DNA from: Gavia stellata
Taxonomy: Eukaryota; Chordata; Aves; Gaviiformes; Gaviidae
Reading direction: 5' to 3'
NCBI RefSeq assembly: GCF_030936135.1
Contig: NC_082612.1
Location: 18,733,475-18,797,474, forward strand
Length of the DNA stretch: 64,000 nucleotides
Position 1 is the stretch's first letter. Each line of letters opens with the position of its first letter. Both the position numbers and the translations under genes were made by a program. The notes under the pieces are model-generated. The model saw only the letters and a list, made by a program, of their open reading frames with translations. It had not been told where the DNA came from and made no database searches. Positions 13,078 through 26,100 of the stretch are shown here, piece after piece.

Positions 13078-16000
13078 AGTTACCAGCAAAGAATGAATGC
13101 TAGAGCTGCCAGAAAGCTCTGCAGACTAGCCTGGGGAAAGCAGCTGGGCAGTAGGGGACAGAGACTTTAAGGTAATATATTTATTTATAGTTCGTGATGA
13201 TAGCTGGGCTAACTGACAAATTCAAACCTGACTCTTCATTCTTATCAAACAGCCAAAACCACATTCCACCACTGTGCCTGGTATGCAATTACAGAACTAT
13301 CTTCTAGTTCTTTGTTTTACAAAGTGTTGTATAGCCCAGAGATACCTGACCACATTTGAAAGTTTTATTAAGAAATAGTAACGAGACTTCGACAAATGCC
13401 CCGTTTACCTGCTAAAAAACTTTCTACATGCCCTTCTGACAGCATCACAGCATAGCTAAAAGGAGCATGAGCTCATCTTTCTGCCTGAAGACTTCTCCCA
13501 TTGAACATTCTGAATTAGGAACCAAAACATCCTACGTTCCCTCGCCTCATCTTCCCACGCCCAATAAATTTAAGATGGAAAACACTGAGTGTGTAAGGAG
13601 TGTGCGTGGCATAACCCAGAGGCACACTGTGCTCATCAAATGCTATTTTGCATAAGTTCATTTTTATATATATATACGCACACATATATATGTGCATGTG
13701 TGTATACACACACAAACACATTTATCCCCATGCAGTTTTCTAAAACAACTATTGTCATACCATAGAGAGCACACCTGTAGGGAAAATCCACTAGTTTGAC
13801 CTTAATGCTACCATTGATAAATAAAGATTATGAGCATTTATATACTTTAAACATACTTAAATGTATGGTTTTATTTTTCTGGAAAAAATAAAAATCTGAG
13901 GTCACTTACAGGGAAAAGGTCTTAGACTCCATGGAACAGAATTGGGCGAATAGGCACAACCTGAGGGTAAAAAAGGAAAATTAAAAAAAATAATCAATCA
14001 GTAAAATTTCAGTGGATTACAAGCAGCAGCAGCATTTTAAACCACCAGAAAACTTGGCCCTAAATTCTCCATAGAAGGTATATAAGTAATTACAGTAAAA
14101 CTGTTCTCAGTCCCAGGGCTTCTCTCACCATACAAGGATCTTCCGCCATCCCGCTCCACGTAATAAGCCCGGCCTTTTTCTTTAACTGTGAACAATGACA
14201 ATTTCTCCATTATCAAAGAACCCGTGGGGAGCAAAATCGTCTTGTCTTTGCATAAAACACCACTCGTTTTTATGCTTTATATAAAATAATAATGAATGTG
14301 GAAGGATCGCTAAGTTCCAAATCAATCACAGTCTTTTGATGTTATTATTAACTGCACATACTCCATTCTTGTGGTTTATGGTATCATCAGAACCCCTCAA
14401 TTGATTTATACCCTGGTGATCTAGTTGTCTCTATTCATTATCCCGTATTTAATTAATATATGCCTCAGAAGGAGTTGTCAAAAGACAAAGTTAATTATAG
14501 CAGAAAAAAAATCTAGTTGAAATCACGTCATATTTTACTTTAGTGACAGCTCCCACAAAAGATCATTTTAGCTGCTTTTGTATTTCTTCTGCTTCGCTGA
14601 ATAAATACTATTGTATTTTTCCACCCAAGTAATACAGAAGACTTGTCTCTACTTTTTACAAGGCATTTTAAACCGCAGAAAGGTTTCTTACACAATTAAT
14701 CTTTTACTCAATATTTGTGATTTTTAGGCTACGCTTAAAAACCTGATCCTGAAGAATGCAGAATTTGGCAACAGATTCTTGCTCTTATTCATCAGGCTCA
14801 AATAGCACCCTTTATGAGGGGAAAGCGAGTATTATACAACCTGTAGGTAAATACATCAGAATTTTTATTCAAAATTATTCCAGCTGTGTGCGCAACCTTT
14901 TTGAGACGCTTTCACCGTGTTCAAACAAATGACTCCTTCTGGAGGAATGTTTGCAGAAATGGTACATTTTAAGTTCATGTTGAAAAATATTGATATAAAA
15001 TGAACATTTTAAGTCTGAAGTATAAATATTCACTGTGGGAATTTGAGTCAAAGCTTTACACTCATCTAATCAGAGGTGTGAGGCTCACATATCCAAAGAA
15101 AGCTATCCTGCTTGTCTTGACTTCAGTATATTTAAGATTATATCTGTCAGAGCCCACTTACAAATAATACTGATTTTAAGACACATTTGCAGAATTTTAG
15201 TTAATTATTTTGAATTATGACTATATTGTGAAAATCCTATCTGTTCCAATTATGAATATAATGCAAAAATACTATCTGTTCCTGGGTATAATTTATTAAA
15301 AGAAATAAAAAATATTAGTCTTAGTAAGCTGGGGATGAATGCTGCTATGTACGTAGCACTTGCACTCTTTATACTACATATGCTGACGCAAGGAAACTAT
15401 TAAGCTGATATTTTTAATACTTGTTGGTTTGGATTCTTTCTCACATAGCTGCGTTCATTTTGCTACTGACCTTTCACTCTAGGTCTAATAGTAAAACCTC
15501 AGAGGGATGGCAAAGTTAGAAAGATAAAACACATCAAAAAATTATCGAAAACTATTCCACCCATTAAAAATGCCCTTATTCCATACGGTCATACCTTCCA
15601 TTACCCAGAATCTTACTGTACACAGCACCCGCCTAGATTCCTTCATAGAAATCCCTTTACGGGACGTCACCAGACAGCTGATGTCCCTTTGCTACAAACA
15701 TTCCCAGACGTTTTAGGCTGATGATTGCTGTCACGCCCTAAATTTTCTCCACCGCCACTACTGCTGCTTAGAAATCTGTGATTATATAAATGTTATTCCA
15801 GGTTACAGGTCTGCAGACCTGTCACAGACCACTTATGACCTCATGGACTGCGGACTACCATTTGGGAACCAGGGCTTTGAGGTTCAACTTCCAGCTGCGC
15901 ATGTTTACATAGGGTCGTATATGAGACACATCTATGGAATAAACGGTATTGCAGCAAAGCATTCGAGGTCATCCATGTTAAGAGGCACCACTGTGCTCTT

Positions 16001-16330
16001 GATTACAGCACTGTATATATAAAACCACTATGAAAACATCTATTTTATCTCCTGAAATCTTTCGGGGAGGATTTTTTGTCATCAACAGATTCTAAAACAA
16101 AGTGGAATTTCAGACTTCAGTTTTTCCCCGTCAGATTTGATGGCAATGTGGCTGGCTGCCATTCTGCAGCACGGCCACTCTGGGGTAACCCAATCCTTTC
16201 CTTAGAGTCCCAGCATTTTCCAAAACTCTTCTGAATGCTGTTCCTGATGTGGAACCTGTAACATTAGCATCCATGACAGTCATAGTGCACTGGAATGTGA
16301 AATGATTGAAAAATACCTGTGTCTGTGGGC
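13078..16330. other. Intergenic, no gene seen
   Basis: AT-rich, with the TA/CA microsatellite at 13665. Many stop codons on both strands; 14300-15900 has no frame of 60 codons at all. Confidence 0.6.
13665..13721. repeat. Compound TA/CA microsatellite
   Basis: Alternating purine-pyrimidine tract: TATATATATATA, then CACACATATATATGTG, then TGTGTATACACACACA. Likely polymorphic, and partly self-complementary. Confidence 0.9.
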
Positions 16331-16572
16331 AATCACAGAATCACTAAGGTTGGAAAAGACCTGTAAGACCATCAAGTTCAACCACCAACCCAACCCCACC
16401 ATGCCCACTAAACCATGTCCCGCAGTGACTCGTCCACACGTTCCTTGAACCCCTCCAAGGATGGGAACTCCACCACCTCCCTGGGCAGCCTCTTCCAATG
16501 CTTCACCACTCAGGAAAGACATTTTTCCTAATATCCAGCCTGAACCTCCCCTGGCGCAACTTGAGGTCATTC
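16331..16572 (-). mobile_element. CR1 LINE 3' end, opposite orientation
   Basis: On the plus strand it opens with AATCACAGAATCACTAAGGT (the reverse complement of the CR1 tail) and runs to GCAACTTGAGGTCATTCAAG. It shares most of its length with the 12748-13077 copy, in the opposite direction. Severely 5'-truncated, about 240 bp. Confidence 0.9.
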
Positions 16573-18319
16573 AAGCAAGAAAACACACCCTAGCATCCTC
16601 ATCATCCTCTCAAGATTAACGTTGCTTCATGAGCCACCTGGACATCAGCAGTATGTCCCAAACAGGGACATGGCAAGCATCGTTGTTACGCTTTTCTCTA
16701 GAAAACAGCACTATTTAACGAAGACCTGACATCCCTCAGTCCCTAAAGCTAACATTTGCAAAACTGGGTGGACAAAACTGGAGTCCTTGGTCAACATTTC
16801 AATATTTGATGTCTTGATCTTGCAAAGCACGTGCTCATATTCTTTTCTGTGTGGCAGTATCGTTCACCTCAAGAGGGCCGCTGCTCTGCTTACAAAACCA
16901 ATCACGGTTTTCGATGCTTTGCTAAATTTCCAAAAATTCATCAAAGGATACCACTGCCGGACATCTGTGGGGACCCACAGAGCCTCCATCCAGCTCCCTT
17001 TTGTTACACCACCCCTAAAGGCATCGTCCTGGACATCCCACGCCACCCACAAATCCCGGGGGATGCAATTTCTGGAGGAACTACAAATGTCTATCAGAGC
17101 TGGTCAACATATTCCTTGTAAGTTATCCAGCATTCTTTTGGTTCATTAACCATTTCTGAGCAGACTTCAACTTTTTACCTACTCATTTACTGTTTGTAGC
17201 CATCTAACACAAGCAAGTTTTAGCAAGCAGAGAAAACATCTAAGTCTCACCACTTAAATAAGTTTCTTGAATATGTGACTTAAAACATTTGAAATAGCAA
17301 ACACAAATAAAGAACATAAGAAACAAGTATAGAACATAAATATGGATAAATATATAAAATATTGTTTATATTACTAAAATAAATATTAAAATATTGTTTA
17401 TATAACTAAAATAATATCAAAATACAATGAAAAACATGAGTGTATATACAAATACAAGAACATAAAAAAAAGAACATAAAAACCAAGCTAGACCCTAGAA
17501 GTATCTAAAAAAGGAGGTGTATCATGAAGAAGCCATTCAAAAGGGGAATATACTTCTGCAACATTTCCAATATTTGACCCATTATGATTTCTAAGAGTGA
17601 GACTGACCATAGAACACCACAGTTTATAACCATTCAACCTATATAAATCTATTTATCAGCTTTCAAGGGTTTCTCTTAATTTTTACCCTTGTCCAATACT
17701 ACTTCTCCTTAATATGCATGCATTCACCTGTCTGGAATTTTCTAATACAGCTGTTTAGGCTGGCTTATTGGCATACATCAGTGAATAAGTATTGTCCCTC
17801 AGCTGGGACAGTATAGTGACCAGAATGGGAGAGCTTGTCTGTCAGGGTGGGAAGCGAACATCTCCCATCACCTTCTCCAAGGCACTCCCTGCTCCAGCGA
17901 CTGTACATTTAAGGATAGAATATGATTTCCTTGCAGTACTCTTCAAGTAATGCACGAATACACGCTGGCACTCGGATACAGTGATAATGGATATGGGCTG
18001 AGGAGAAAAGGAAAACAAACCTGTATAGGATGGAGGGTATCGATATTCTTTCATCGATACAAGGACACTAAAAACACATTTAAAAAAGCTTCATCAGACC
18101 GCCTGTGTGCATTCCTGTCACAAATCACCACTGTCCTCATGAATTTACAGAAGAACCTAGTAAGTAAATACCTCTTCTTCGCTTGTATAGTAAAAATGGA
18201 AGAAAAAAAAAGGTTGTGAAGTGTCTGCTTGGGAGTATATACAAACTAAATCAAAGGTATTGTTCAAAATTTACAGCAGGTCACCTCTTCTTTTTTCCTA
18301 TTTCTTTTCAATATCGAAT
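16573..18319. other. Intergenic, no gene seen
   Basis: The short frames at 16787-17149 are not recognised. The A/T-rich tandem block is at 17290-17490. Confidence 0.55.
17356..17419. repeat. Two 32-bp tandem units in an AT-rich block
   Basis: AAAATATTGTTTATAT recurs at 17356 and 17388, each followed by (T/A)ACTAAAATAA. The surrounding block (17290-17490) is also A-rich and repeats the word AGAACATAA several times. Confidence 0.8.
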
Positions 18320-19320
18320 GAAGGGCTGACCAGCAAGGTCAAACTTTCCTTATTAATGAGGCATTGCTAGAGCTTTGTCTCATTAGGGCACTCAGAACTA
18401 TGCATTTACTGCAATTTGCAGCACTTAATAGAGAAAGGTCAGAGCGGGTTACGTTCAATTTCCACTTGGCAGAGGGAGGAAAAATGGAAGCAATTCATTT
18501 GCACAAATTTGAATAATTCTTCTCAGTCTCCTTTTCTTTATCTATGTCTAGATAATTCCTGCATCTTAGCCCGCTCACAATCATCCCAAACCTGCCAACA
18601 GCCGGCTTTCTATGAAGGCTGTAATGGAGCTGACAGATTCTATGAATCCAGGTGTCAAAATAAAGCCATTCAGCTCCCCCCCCCCCCTCTCTCACAACAG
18701 GGAATAGGAGCTGCCTCTAGTGAGCTCTTAAACTTATCATAAATGTATCAAGATTGCTGTGGGCCATGAAACAGCTGTAGACAATTAATCTTTCCACAAT
18801 TCTTCGGCATAAGAATTGCTTTCCCTGCGAAGTAACATCTGCCATGCTGAGGTGATTATTCATGGGCAATGGGCGCCACCATAGTTTTATGCATAGAGCC
18901 ATCAGTGGCAATGAAGCAAAATTTATAGTTTTCCCTGGTTCAGTAAAAATAACATTTCAGCTGCATTAAAATGTCATCCATCAGCATTGTCCCAGAGCAC
19001 AGAGCCCCATCTCATCCGGAGAAATTAAAAAGTATTCATTTTAATGGTAACTTGTGAAGCTTGCAGTGACATTGCTTTTTTTTTCCCCCCTCTTTTTTTG
19101 TAAGCAATATTGAGGAGGAGGAGGACTGAAGGAAAAGGTTATGTGGTGCAGCGAAGCTGAGGATTAAATGTGCTACTAGGGAGTAATGATATACCAATTA
19201 CTGGGCTGCTGGTTCTTATTTATTCATAACCCCTGAACGCTTAATCAAAAATCCTTGAATCAAATTGAACAACTAAAGAAGGAAAGTTATTTCACAGAGA
19301 TAATGTAATTCTTCAACTTA
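18320..19320. other. Candidate conserved non-coding element
   Basis: About 1 kb free of recognisable repeats apart from the C run, dense in words such as TTAATGAG, GACAATTAATC, GATTATTCATGGG, TTATTTATTCATAAC and CTTAATCAAAAATCC. These are core sites of homeodomain, POU and TCF-type factors. The look is that of developmental enhancers in gene deserts, but conservation cannot be judged from one sequence. Confidence 0.3.
18676..18687. repeat. Poly-C run (12 C)
   Basis: CAGCT followed by twelve C and TCTCTC, inside a stretch that otherwise looks unique. Confidence 0.9.
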
Positions 19321-19360
19321 AAAAAAAAAAAAGGAGAGAGAGAGAGAGAGACAGAGAGAG
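19320..19360. repeat. Poly-A followed by (GA)n
   Basis: Thirteen A, then a mostly perfect GA repeat with one ACA interruption. Confidence 0.9.
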
Positions 19361-20218
19361 TGCCAAATGGATATAAAGGCAAGACGTGGCTCTTGCCAGA
19401 GTGGTAGGGTTAGTCTTCTAAAACATTAGCTTAAAGGAGTAGGGAAATTTAAGCCGGAAATGTAATGGTCGTAATTTACAAGCGAGTTTCTATTCGAACT
19501 CCTAGAGTAAAGCTGATTAATGTCTGCTTTGGCAGCGTGCTCGAGGGAGAGAAGTGTGCACAAACTCACTGCATGAGTTTAAAGTGCTCTGTGTTGCTCA
19601 TGTGCCATGGGTAGATTGCAACCATCGGGCTGTTCAGGTAGCACCTTGCTCTGGCAAGCACCAACACGCCAAGGGCTGCTTAGGAACCAAGGTGCCATTC
19701 ACGGGAGCAAAGATAACCCACCGCAGATTTAAGACTATTTGGATACTTACATGGATAAAAGACATTTTTCCTTTGTAGAAAAGTGACTGACACAAAAAGG
19801 GCCACATCATCTGCACCTTTTGGAACTGGACCTGGACTGTACAAGCTCCACGGCCCAAAGGCAGTGGAGAGCTGCAGTGGGACCAATTTGTACTACTGAG
19901 CTACTACTAAAGCTCCTGATTTATTTAGGGTGAAAGAAACAGTGTTTGGAGTAGGATACTATGTACAGAAAAGGTTTCAAAATCCTCAAGAGCTGAATCT
20001 AAATATGTCTACCTTCAAATTTTCAGGAAAATGGAGCTGACTTAATTTCTAAAGCACGTTAGTTCAACAGTGGTAGCAATCTGTACACACAAAGTCTTTT
20101 GGAATGACAATTAGAAGGTATCTTATCTTAACGTTTAAGGATAGACTATTTATAAAGGCACATCGGGACTGAGATACTAGATGAGGCCTGGCACCAAAGG
20201 AAGAGCTTACCTGCTAGA

Positions 20219-20255
20219 GCAGACTTGGCTCCAAGCAGACTTGGCTCCAAGCAGC
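20219..20255. repeat. Short tandem duplication
   Basis: AGCAGACTTGGCTCCA occurs twice back to back, followed by AGCAGCC, the start of a third partial unit. Confidence 0.8.
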
Positions 20256-20850
20256 CTGGAGCAAGCACAGAGCAAGTTTTGTCTTTACCTACTAGGTTTA
20301 CCTCAGGGTGTCCGCAGACTGATTTTACTGATCAGTTTTAGAGTCGTACCTTTACCCACTCAGGTTTGGGGTTTTTTCCATAGCATTTCTATGGAGACAA
20401 GCTTTCCCTGAGGGTTCAAATCCTCTGTGTTTTTCTCTCTTATCATCCACTTCATTACAGTGACCAAAACAGAAATTCAGGCTCAGACCAGAACTCGGGT
20501 CTCAAATCCTTCAGAAAGTTAGGTGATACCCAAATATATGCTGCTGAGTCTGGAACCGCTCTAATTTCAATACAACAACCATAGCAGGTAGATGGACTTT
20601 TATTACACTACCTAATTCTGGAAGTACAGCTTGCTCTAAGAAAAACACCTCCTTCTCTCCTCTGAATCTCTAAAAAATGCCAAACACAGTAAGAGAAAAA
20701 TTCCCAGTCTTGTGCCTTTATCTGAGAAAGCAATTAATTATGGTCTAAAAGAAAAACTACATTCCCTTAAGTGAGAGGCGGGGCTCTCAGGAGCTGAGTG
20801 CTGGTGAGCGACTCCAATGAGGAACAAGCAGGCTTGTGATAAATTCTTAC

Positions 20851-21150
20851 CTAAAATGGTGGGGTTTAGCATCATTCTTCTGTTTCCTCTGCAGTAGGAG
20901 GACTGACTCAAGGCCCATGTCTGGGATGAAGGAGGCTTGAGCCGAGCTCTAATGGATCCTACATTTTTTACCATTTGCTGCGGAAAAGAAAAATCTTGTG
21001 ACACTATGAGACTTATCCCCAAGACGGGAACAAACAAAATCATTTTGATGGTTTGCATAAGTTCTTTCAATCCCACTGCTGATTCATTGGAAAGGACAGG
21101 TTCAGCTCTTGGGTCCTGACTGACCTCACTTGAATTATGAGGGGCCTTGC
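20851..21150 (-). other. Exon-like open stretch, unknown
   Basis: Part of the longest open frame in the window (176 codons, 21268-20738). Minus-strand splice signals are good: acceptor TTTCTTCCAG|GC at 21150, a second acceptor TTTTCCGCAG|CAAATG at 20977, and donor ATTTTAG|GTAAGAAT after 20851. The frame carries a hydrophobic segment (MILFVPVLGISLIV) preceded by a hydrophilic stretch with NSS and NES glycosylation-type sites. I recognise no family. In AT-moderate sequence with some 200 chance frames this length is not compelling; it could be a lineage-specific gene, a non-coding transcript or chance. Confidence 0.15.
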
Positions 21151-21615
21151 CTGGAAGAAATATTACTGTTGGCAAGATCAGAAAACAGCAACAGTGCCTG
21201 CCAGGCCCTCTTGAGACTTCAGCGATCAGCTTAAGTGGCACACTGAAGGACACGATGCTCAAGAGCAAAGAAAATACTGAAGGGGAATTGCAAGTAACAA
21301 ATCCTGTATGGATTCAGAGAGAGAAGGTAACAGCTAGTGAGAAATTATCTAAGAAATAAATTTTACTTCAGGAGAAAATACAGTTCGACTCATGAGTGTG
21401 GAAAGGAAAAGACATCCGATGTTTACTGAACTCCTCTGTTGACTGAGAAAGATGAAGTTTAAGGAGGTAAAAGAAATCCCTGAGAAGCAGCCAGAGAATG
21501 AAAGTAGAGGGAAAAACTCTGGGAAAGTTGGGAAGGCAAAGTATAAAATTAGGAAAAAAAAAAATCATGTGAAGGAGAATGACAAAGATTTAAAAGTAGC
21601 AGAGAAAGCAGGCAC

Positions 21616-21789
21616 CTGATACAGTGAATTTCCAGCAGCCAGGGCTCCACCGTCTGCAACCTTACACTCAACTTGTGAAATTCCATCTAGGGAACACTGG
21701 CCGAGATCCTTCCTGGTTTCCACAAGCAATCCGAACTTTCCTGGATTCGGCCTATGCACAGAAACAGCAACCTTTGGGTCCTGCTGCAG
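21616..21789 (-). other. Exon-like open stretch of exactly 58 codons, unknown
   Basis: Bounded on the minus strand by a strong acceptor (GTGCTTTCTCAG|CTG) and a modest donor (TATCAG|GTGCCT), with phase 0 at both ends. The peptide has a balanced composition (QDPKVAVSVHRPNPGKFG, then LLVETRKDLGQCSLDG and QVECKVADGG) but no family I know. It lies just upstream, on the same strand, of the 20.85-21.15 kb stretch, so the two could belong to one transcript. Unproven. Confidence 0.15.
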
Positions 21790-22580
21790 CTGAGAAAGCA
21801 CAGTAATCCAGAGAAAGTACACACTTTGCTTCTTCATAGAGATTTTACTTTCGTCTGATCTTGGACTGCATTCCTTAATATTTTTTTAAAAATATAGGGT
21901 TTGGCTTATGAATATGCACCTCTTTAGCAACAGAAAAAGTCCACAGACTGTGGATGACTAGCTTTAAAGAACAAAAAAAGAAAAAATGCAAACTCTTCCT
22001 CTTCTGTTTTTTTTTTCAGAGAAGCCAGGATAAAACAACCCAGAAACCTGAACAAACAAAAAAGTCTGCTAAATTTCATATGCTTAACTCTGGGAATGAA
22101 AATTGTGTGCCATGGAGCTGCCTGGAGGCTTATATCAAACTATTTTAGTTAGAAGGTAAGAATAGGGTTTCCCTAGCACTAAGAACAGACTCAAGATCCA
22201 TTCAGTACTGCACCTATCTCTGACAGCTACAAGCAGCAGACTCCCCAGAAAACTGCGTAAGATCAAGACAGAGCATTTGCTCTCCTGGGTGTTATTCCCA
22301 GCTTCCAGCAATGAATGTTTCAGCAATCTCCCGAGCCGGAGGCTGCCTCTTCCACATCACTTGTAATATCCAATCCTCCTCAACAGCGTAATTGTGCTTG
22401 TGATGAACTAACAGTTTTGAGCAGCTCTAGAGAGCTGCCCTTAACTCAATGCTATCCCTACCCCTTCCCACTACCTCCCATCTCTGGAGAAGGGTGTTAA
22501 GACAGATGTTGGTCAGTGCTACTGGCATCGGCCCAGGCAGAAGAGCATCATGTGAAGGGCTCATGGAACCGTTTGCCTTC

Positions 22581-23183
22581 TGTCGTGATTTAAACCCAGC
22601 CAGTGACTAAGCACCCCACAGCCGCTCGCTCACTCCCCCCTCGGTGGGATGGGGGAGAGAATCAAAAGAGTAAAAGTGAGAAAACTCGTGGGTTGAGACA
22701 AAGACAGTTTAACAGGTACAGCAAAAGCCGCATACGCAAGCAAAGTAAAACAAGGAATTCATACGCTGCTTCCCATGGGCAGGCAGGTGTTCAGCCATCT
22801 CCAGGAAAGCAGGGCTCCATCACACAGAACCCTTACTTGGGAAGACAAACGTCATAACTCTGAACATCCCCCCCTTCCTTCTTCTTCCCCCAGCTTTATA
22901 TGCTGAGCGTGCATTATATGCTGATATTCCATACTGTGTGGAATATCCCTTTGGTCAGCTGGGGTCAGCTGTCCCGCTGTGTCCCCTCCCAACTCCCTGA
23001 GCACCCCCAGCCTGCTCACTGGTGGGGTGGGGAGCAGAAAAGGCCTGGGCTCTGTGTAAGCACTGCTCAGCAGTAACTAAACATCCCTGTGTTACCAACA
23101 CTGTTTCTAGCACAGATCCAAAACCCAGCCCCATACTAGCTACTACGAAGAAAATCAACTCTATGGCAGCCAAAACCAGCACA
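22581..23183 (-). mobile_element. Solo LTR of an endogenous retrovirus, with 5-bp target duplication
   Basis: A 603-bp element bounded by TG...CA; on the minus strand it starts TGTGCTGGTTTTGGCTG and ends CACGACA. The flanks repeat CCTTC at 22576-22580 and 23184-23188, a perfect 5-bp target-site duplication. A TATA-like box (CATATAAAG, minus strand) sits near 22902-22894. I recognise the sequence as a family that is widespread as solo LTRs in bird genomes. No gag, pol or env sequence lies on either side, so the internal part was probably lost by LTR-LTR recombination. The short open frames inside (22603-22857 and 22955-23182) have no coding meaning. The retroviral class is not decided; a 5-bp duplication is typical of ERVL-like elements but not exclusive to them. 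Confidence 0.85.
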
Positions 23184-23188
23184 CCTTC

Positions 23189-26100
23189 CTTGGCAATAAC
23201 CCACCCTGAGCTCTCCAGCTTTTCCCAGCAGCTCTCAGGATATTTGCCTTCCTAGGAGGTCAGGTCTCTTGTGCATTCAGAGGAGAGACAGAACTCCTCT
23301 ACATGACTCCTTTGAGTCTCAAGAGGGGAAATTGGCTGAGGTGTTCAAGTAGGTGAACCCTTTTCTGGAAGTTAGCAATACAAGCATGATTTGGCTTTCA
23401 ATTTAAAAATGTTTCAACTCAAATGGTAAGCCACAAGGCTTTTAAAATTTGGCTCTTTTTTAAGCTGTACAATTACCCTTCCCAAGAAATGTTAGGACAA
23501 GACAATTAACCATGTTATTGATTTTCTAAAACAGCAATCTTACTGTGACTTCATCAGGAAATCTGCTGATGCCGGGCCATAACAGCACTCACTGGTCACA
23601 CCAAGCCATCTCTTCCATCTGGGAAGGTCTCTCTCACCTTGAAGATGCCTGGGTTTCACCATGACACAGGCTGAGTACTTCGAGGGATTCGTGAAAAGCT
23701 TTTAACTATCATTTACTATCTGAGGCCCAGGAACCCCAATGGAAGCTCATGCTCATAATACAGACCTGCACAGAGTTATTCAACATCCCCACGCTAACTC
23801 GCTCTAACAGAGTAAAAACATGCAGGGAAGCGCCAGACTCACGAGCTGCAGCACATCCTAGCAGCCTGGGTATGTCCCCAGGGTCTCCAGGGAACCTGCA
23901 TCTGAGTCGCTGAGCCAGGATGAAACTGAACCTCTGTGTCCTCCCATCCAAGGTCAATCATGCTTTGGATTTAACTCACCAGGCTCCACAAAAAAGTACA
24001 ACTGTACTTCCCTTTTGCTGGGCAAACGTACCAGTGTAATTAGGAACAGTGTGTCAGCTTCAGCCAGAGGAGTCACCCATAGGCAAAAAAGAAGAGGGAA
24101 ACCCTGGCAGGTAAGTATTCTGTTAGTCACCTGACAGGTGAGGTGATGAGGAGATTACAGATGATCTGCTTAAAGTCATGTGAGACTGCAACCAACCTGG
24201 AAACTATCCTCAGATCTGCAGTCATGCTCATCCATCAAGCACGCCTTCATACTCATCTTTCTTCTTAGTACACGGAGAGATGTACCACCGTCCAGCAATT
24301 TCTCAGCAGCAACACCCGTGTGCACTGAAAAAAGCAATTTAAGGAGAGCTGAGGGTCTTCTGTTAATTTAGCAAACCACCATTTTTTCTATCCTACCAAA
24401 GTCACAGCAAGGAGAGTATCTGCAGCGAGAGGGAACGACATGTTTCTGCAACATCAACTCTCAGCCAACAGCACCCATTCATTCACTTTCTAGAAATAAC
24501 AAAAAATATGAGGTGTTCACATTTGGAGCCAAGCAGAGAGCAAATTAAATCTTTTCTCATAGTCTTCCCATAGAGCTAAACACCTTTTTTTTTTCATATG
24601 GTTATTTACTATAACTTTACTTCATTAGTGTTAAAGACATTATTTCATGTTAAATGTTGTGGGTCTTAAAATAGGAGACACTGGGAAAAAAATAGAGGGT
24701 TGCTTTTTCAAACACATTAAACTCTATCTCTGATTTTAAAAAATTGTGAAGCACAAATTATCCGGAGCTTAGCACTCAGTGTCTCTTCCTTGGCCTATAA
24801 AGTCAACAGTTATGGTGTTAAAGTTTAATCAATCCCATAAAATGTTACTCAGAAAGTGACCCCGGTGTTATGGCTGAAGTACATCTCCTACATTAAAAAG
24901 CACTTTCGTGGAAGCCAGAGCAGTGTTATTGAAAGAGAGAGCTAATAGGTATCTAGATGAGGTTATGAAAGGGAGGTGGAAGTAAAGGAGAGTGTTGGGA
25001 AAGGCAGTGGAAGGAGGAAAGTAAGAGGAGAGGGAGGAGAAAATCCCTTTTTTCCAAGTGGTTCCCCACAGAACTGAATGTAAATACACGAATGTTCAGG
25101 TTGGAAGGATAAAAAACTCTTTTGACAGTTGCTCAAAAGCAGAGTTCTTCATGAATTTCATAGTAAAGCTGGATGCAATTTTCACAGTCAACACAGGAAG
25201 ATTACAGCAAACAAGACTGATGGTAACATCACTGTAGGCAGATGACAGGGCATGACTGATTCCTGCAAAGAATAGGTTTTTAGATACGGTTACGATGAGG
25301 TTAATTAAACTACAACTTCATCAGAACATTATATTTGTTGGCTAAAAAATAAAGCCAGAAGATCACTAATCAGGTCTGCGAACATTCTTTTTGATCATTA
25401 TCATCCTGACTATCGATTCATTTCCTAACACCCAGCTATCTTCCACTGCAACATGCAAGCAGGATATGTAAGTATATAAGTATAGGATATACTTGGCCTT
25501 GCTACATATTCTGCTTCATATATGTTTTGGGTTAGAACAGCCAGCATCCTTCGATATTTATATCACAGTACATAATAACTCTGTTTGGATACTGTCATCA
25601 GTGGAGACGATGAAAGCACATAAACACTTCTGAGGGAGGCAATATGGCTTAAAACCAGAACAGTTAAGCCTACCAAGCAGTTCAAAACTGCAGAGCATGC
25701 TGCCAGATCGCTGTATTTCACCCAGCAGAATTTAGACTCCACCGTGCACCAATAGATTCGTAAAAGTCTGTCAGATTTCAAGTCAAGATTATTAACTGTG
25801 CTGAACCTTTGGTGCAATAGATAATGTCTTCCCGACCCATGTCCAAGCATATGCAAACCATTAAGATTCTCAGAGGCATTCAGAAACTACTTAAGTTAGT
25901 ACCTTACCAGAAATAGTCCCCTATGTTAGATACTATGCAGGAAGAACTAAGTAGAGGCAGAGTCCAAACACAACTCAGTTTTAAGAAGCAGATGAACAAA
26001 AACTATTTTAAGATGGAAGAAAATATTTCTCTTTCAAAGGCCTCTGTCTCCAAATTACCCGCCGGTGATCAGCAGTGTATTCCCAAACCCTGAAGAAAAC

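Noticed and set aside
22603..23255. Open frames within the solo LTR
   Set aside because: The whole stretch is explained by the LTR; LTRs of this kind do not encode protein.
23709..23957. 82-codon minus-strand frame with protein-like composition
   Set aside because: No convincing acceptor and donor pair in frame and no family recognised.
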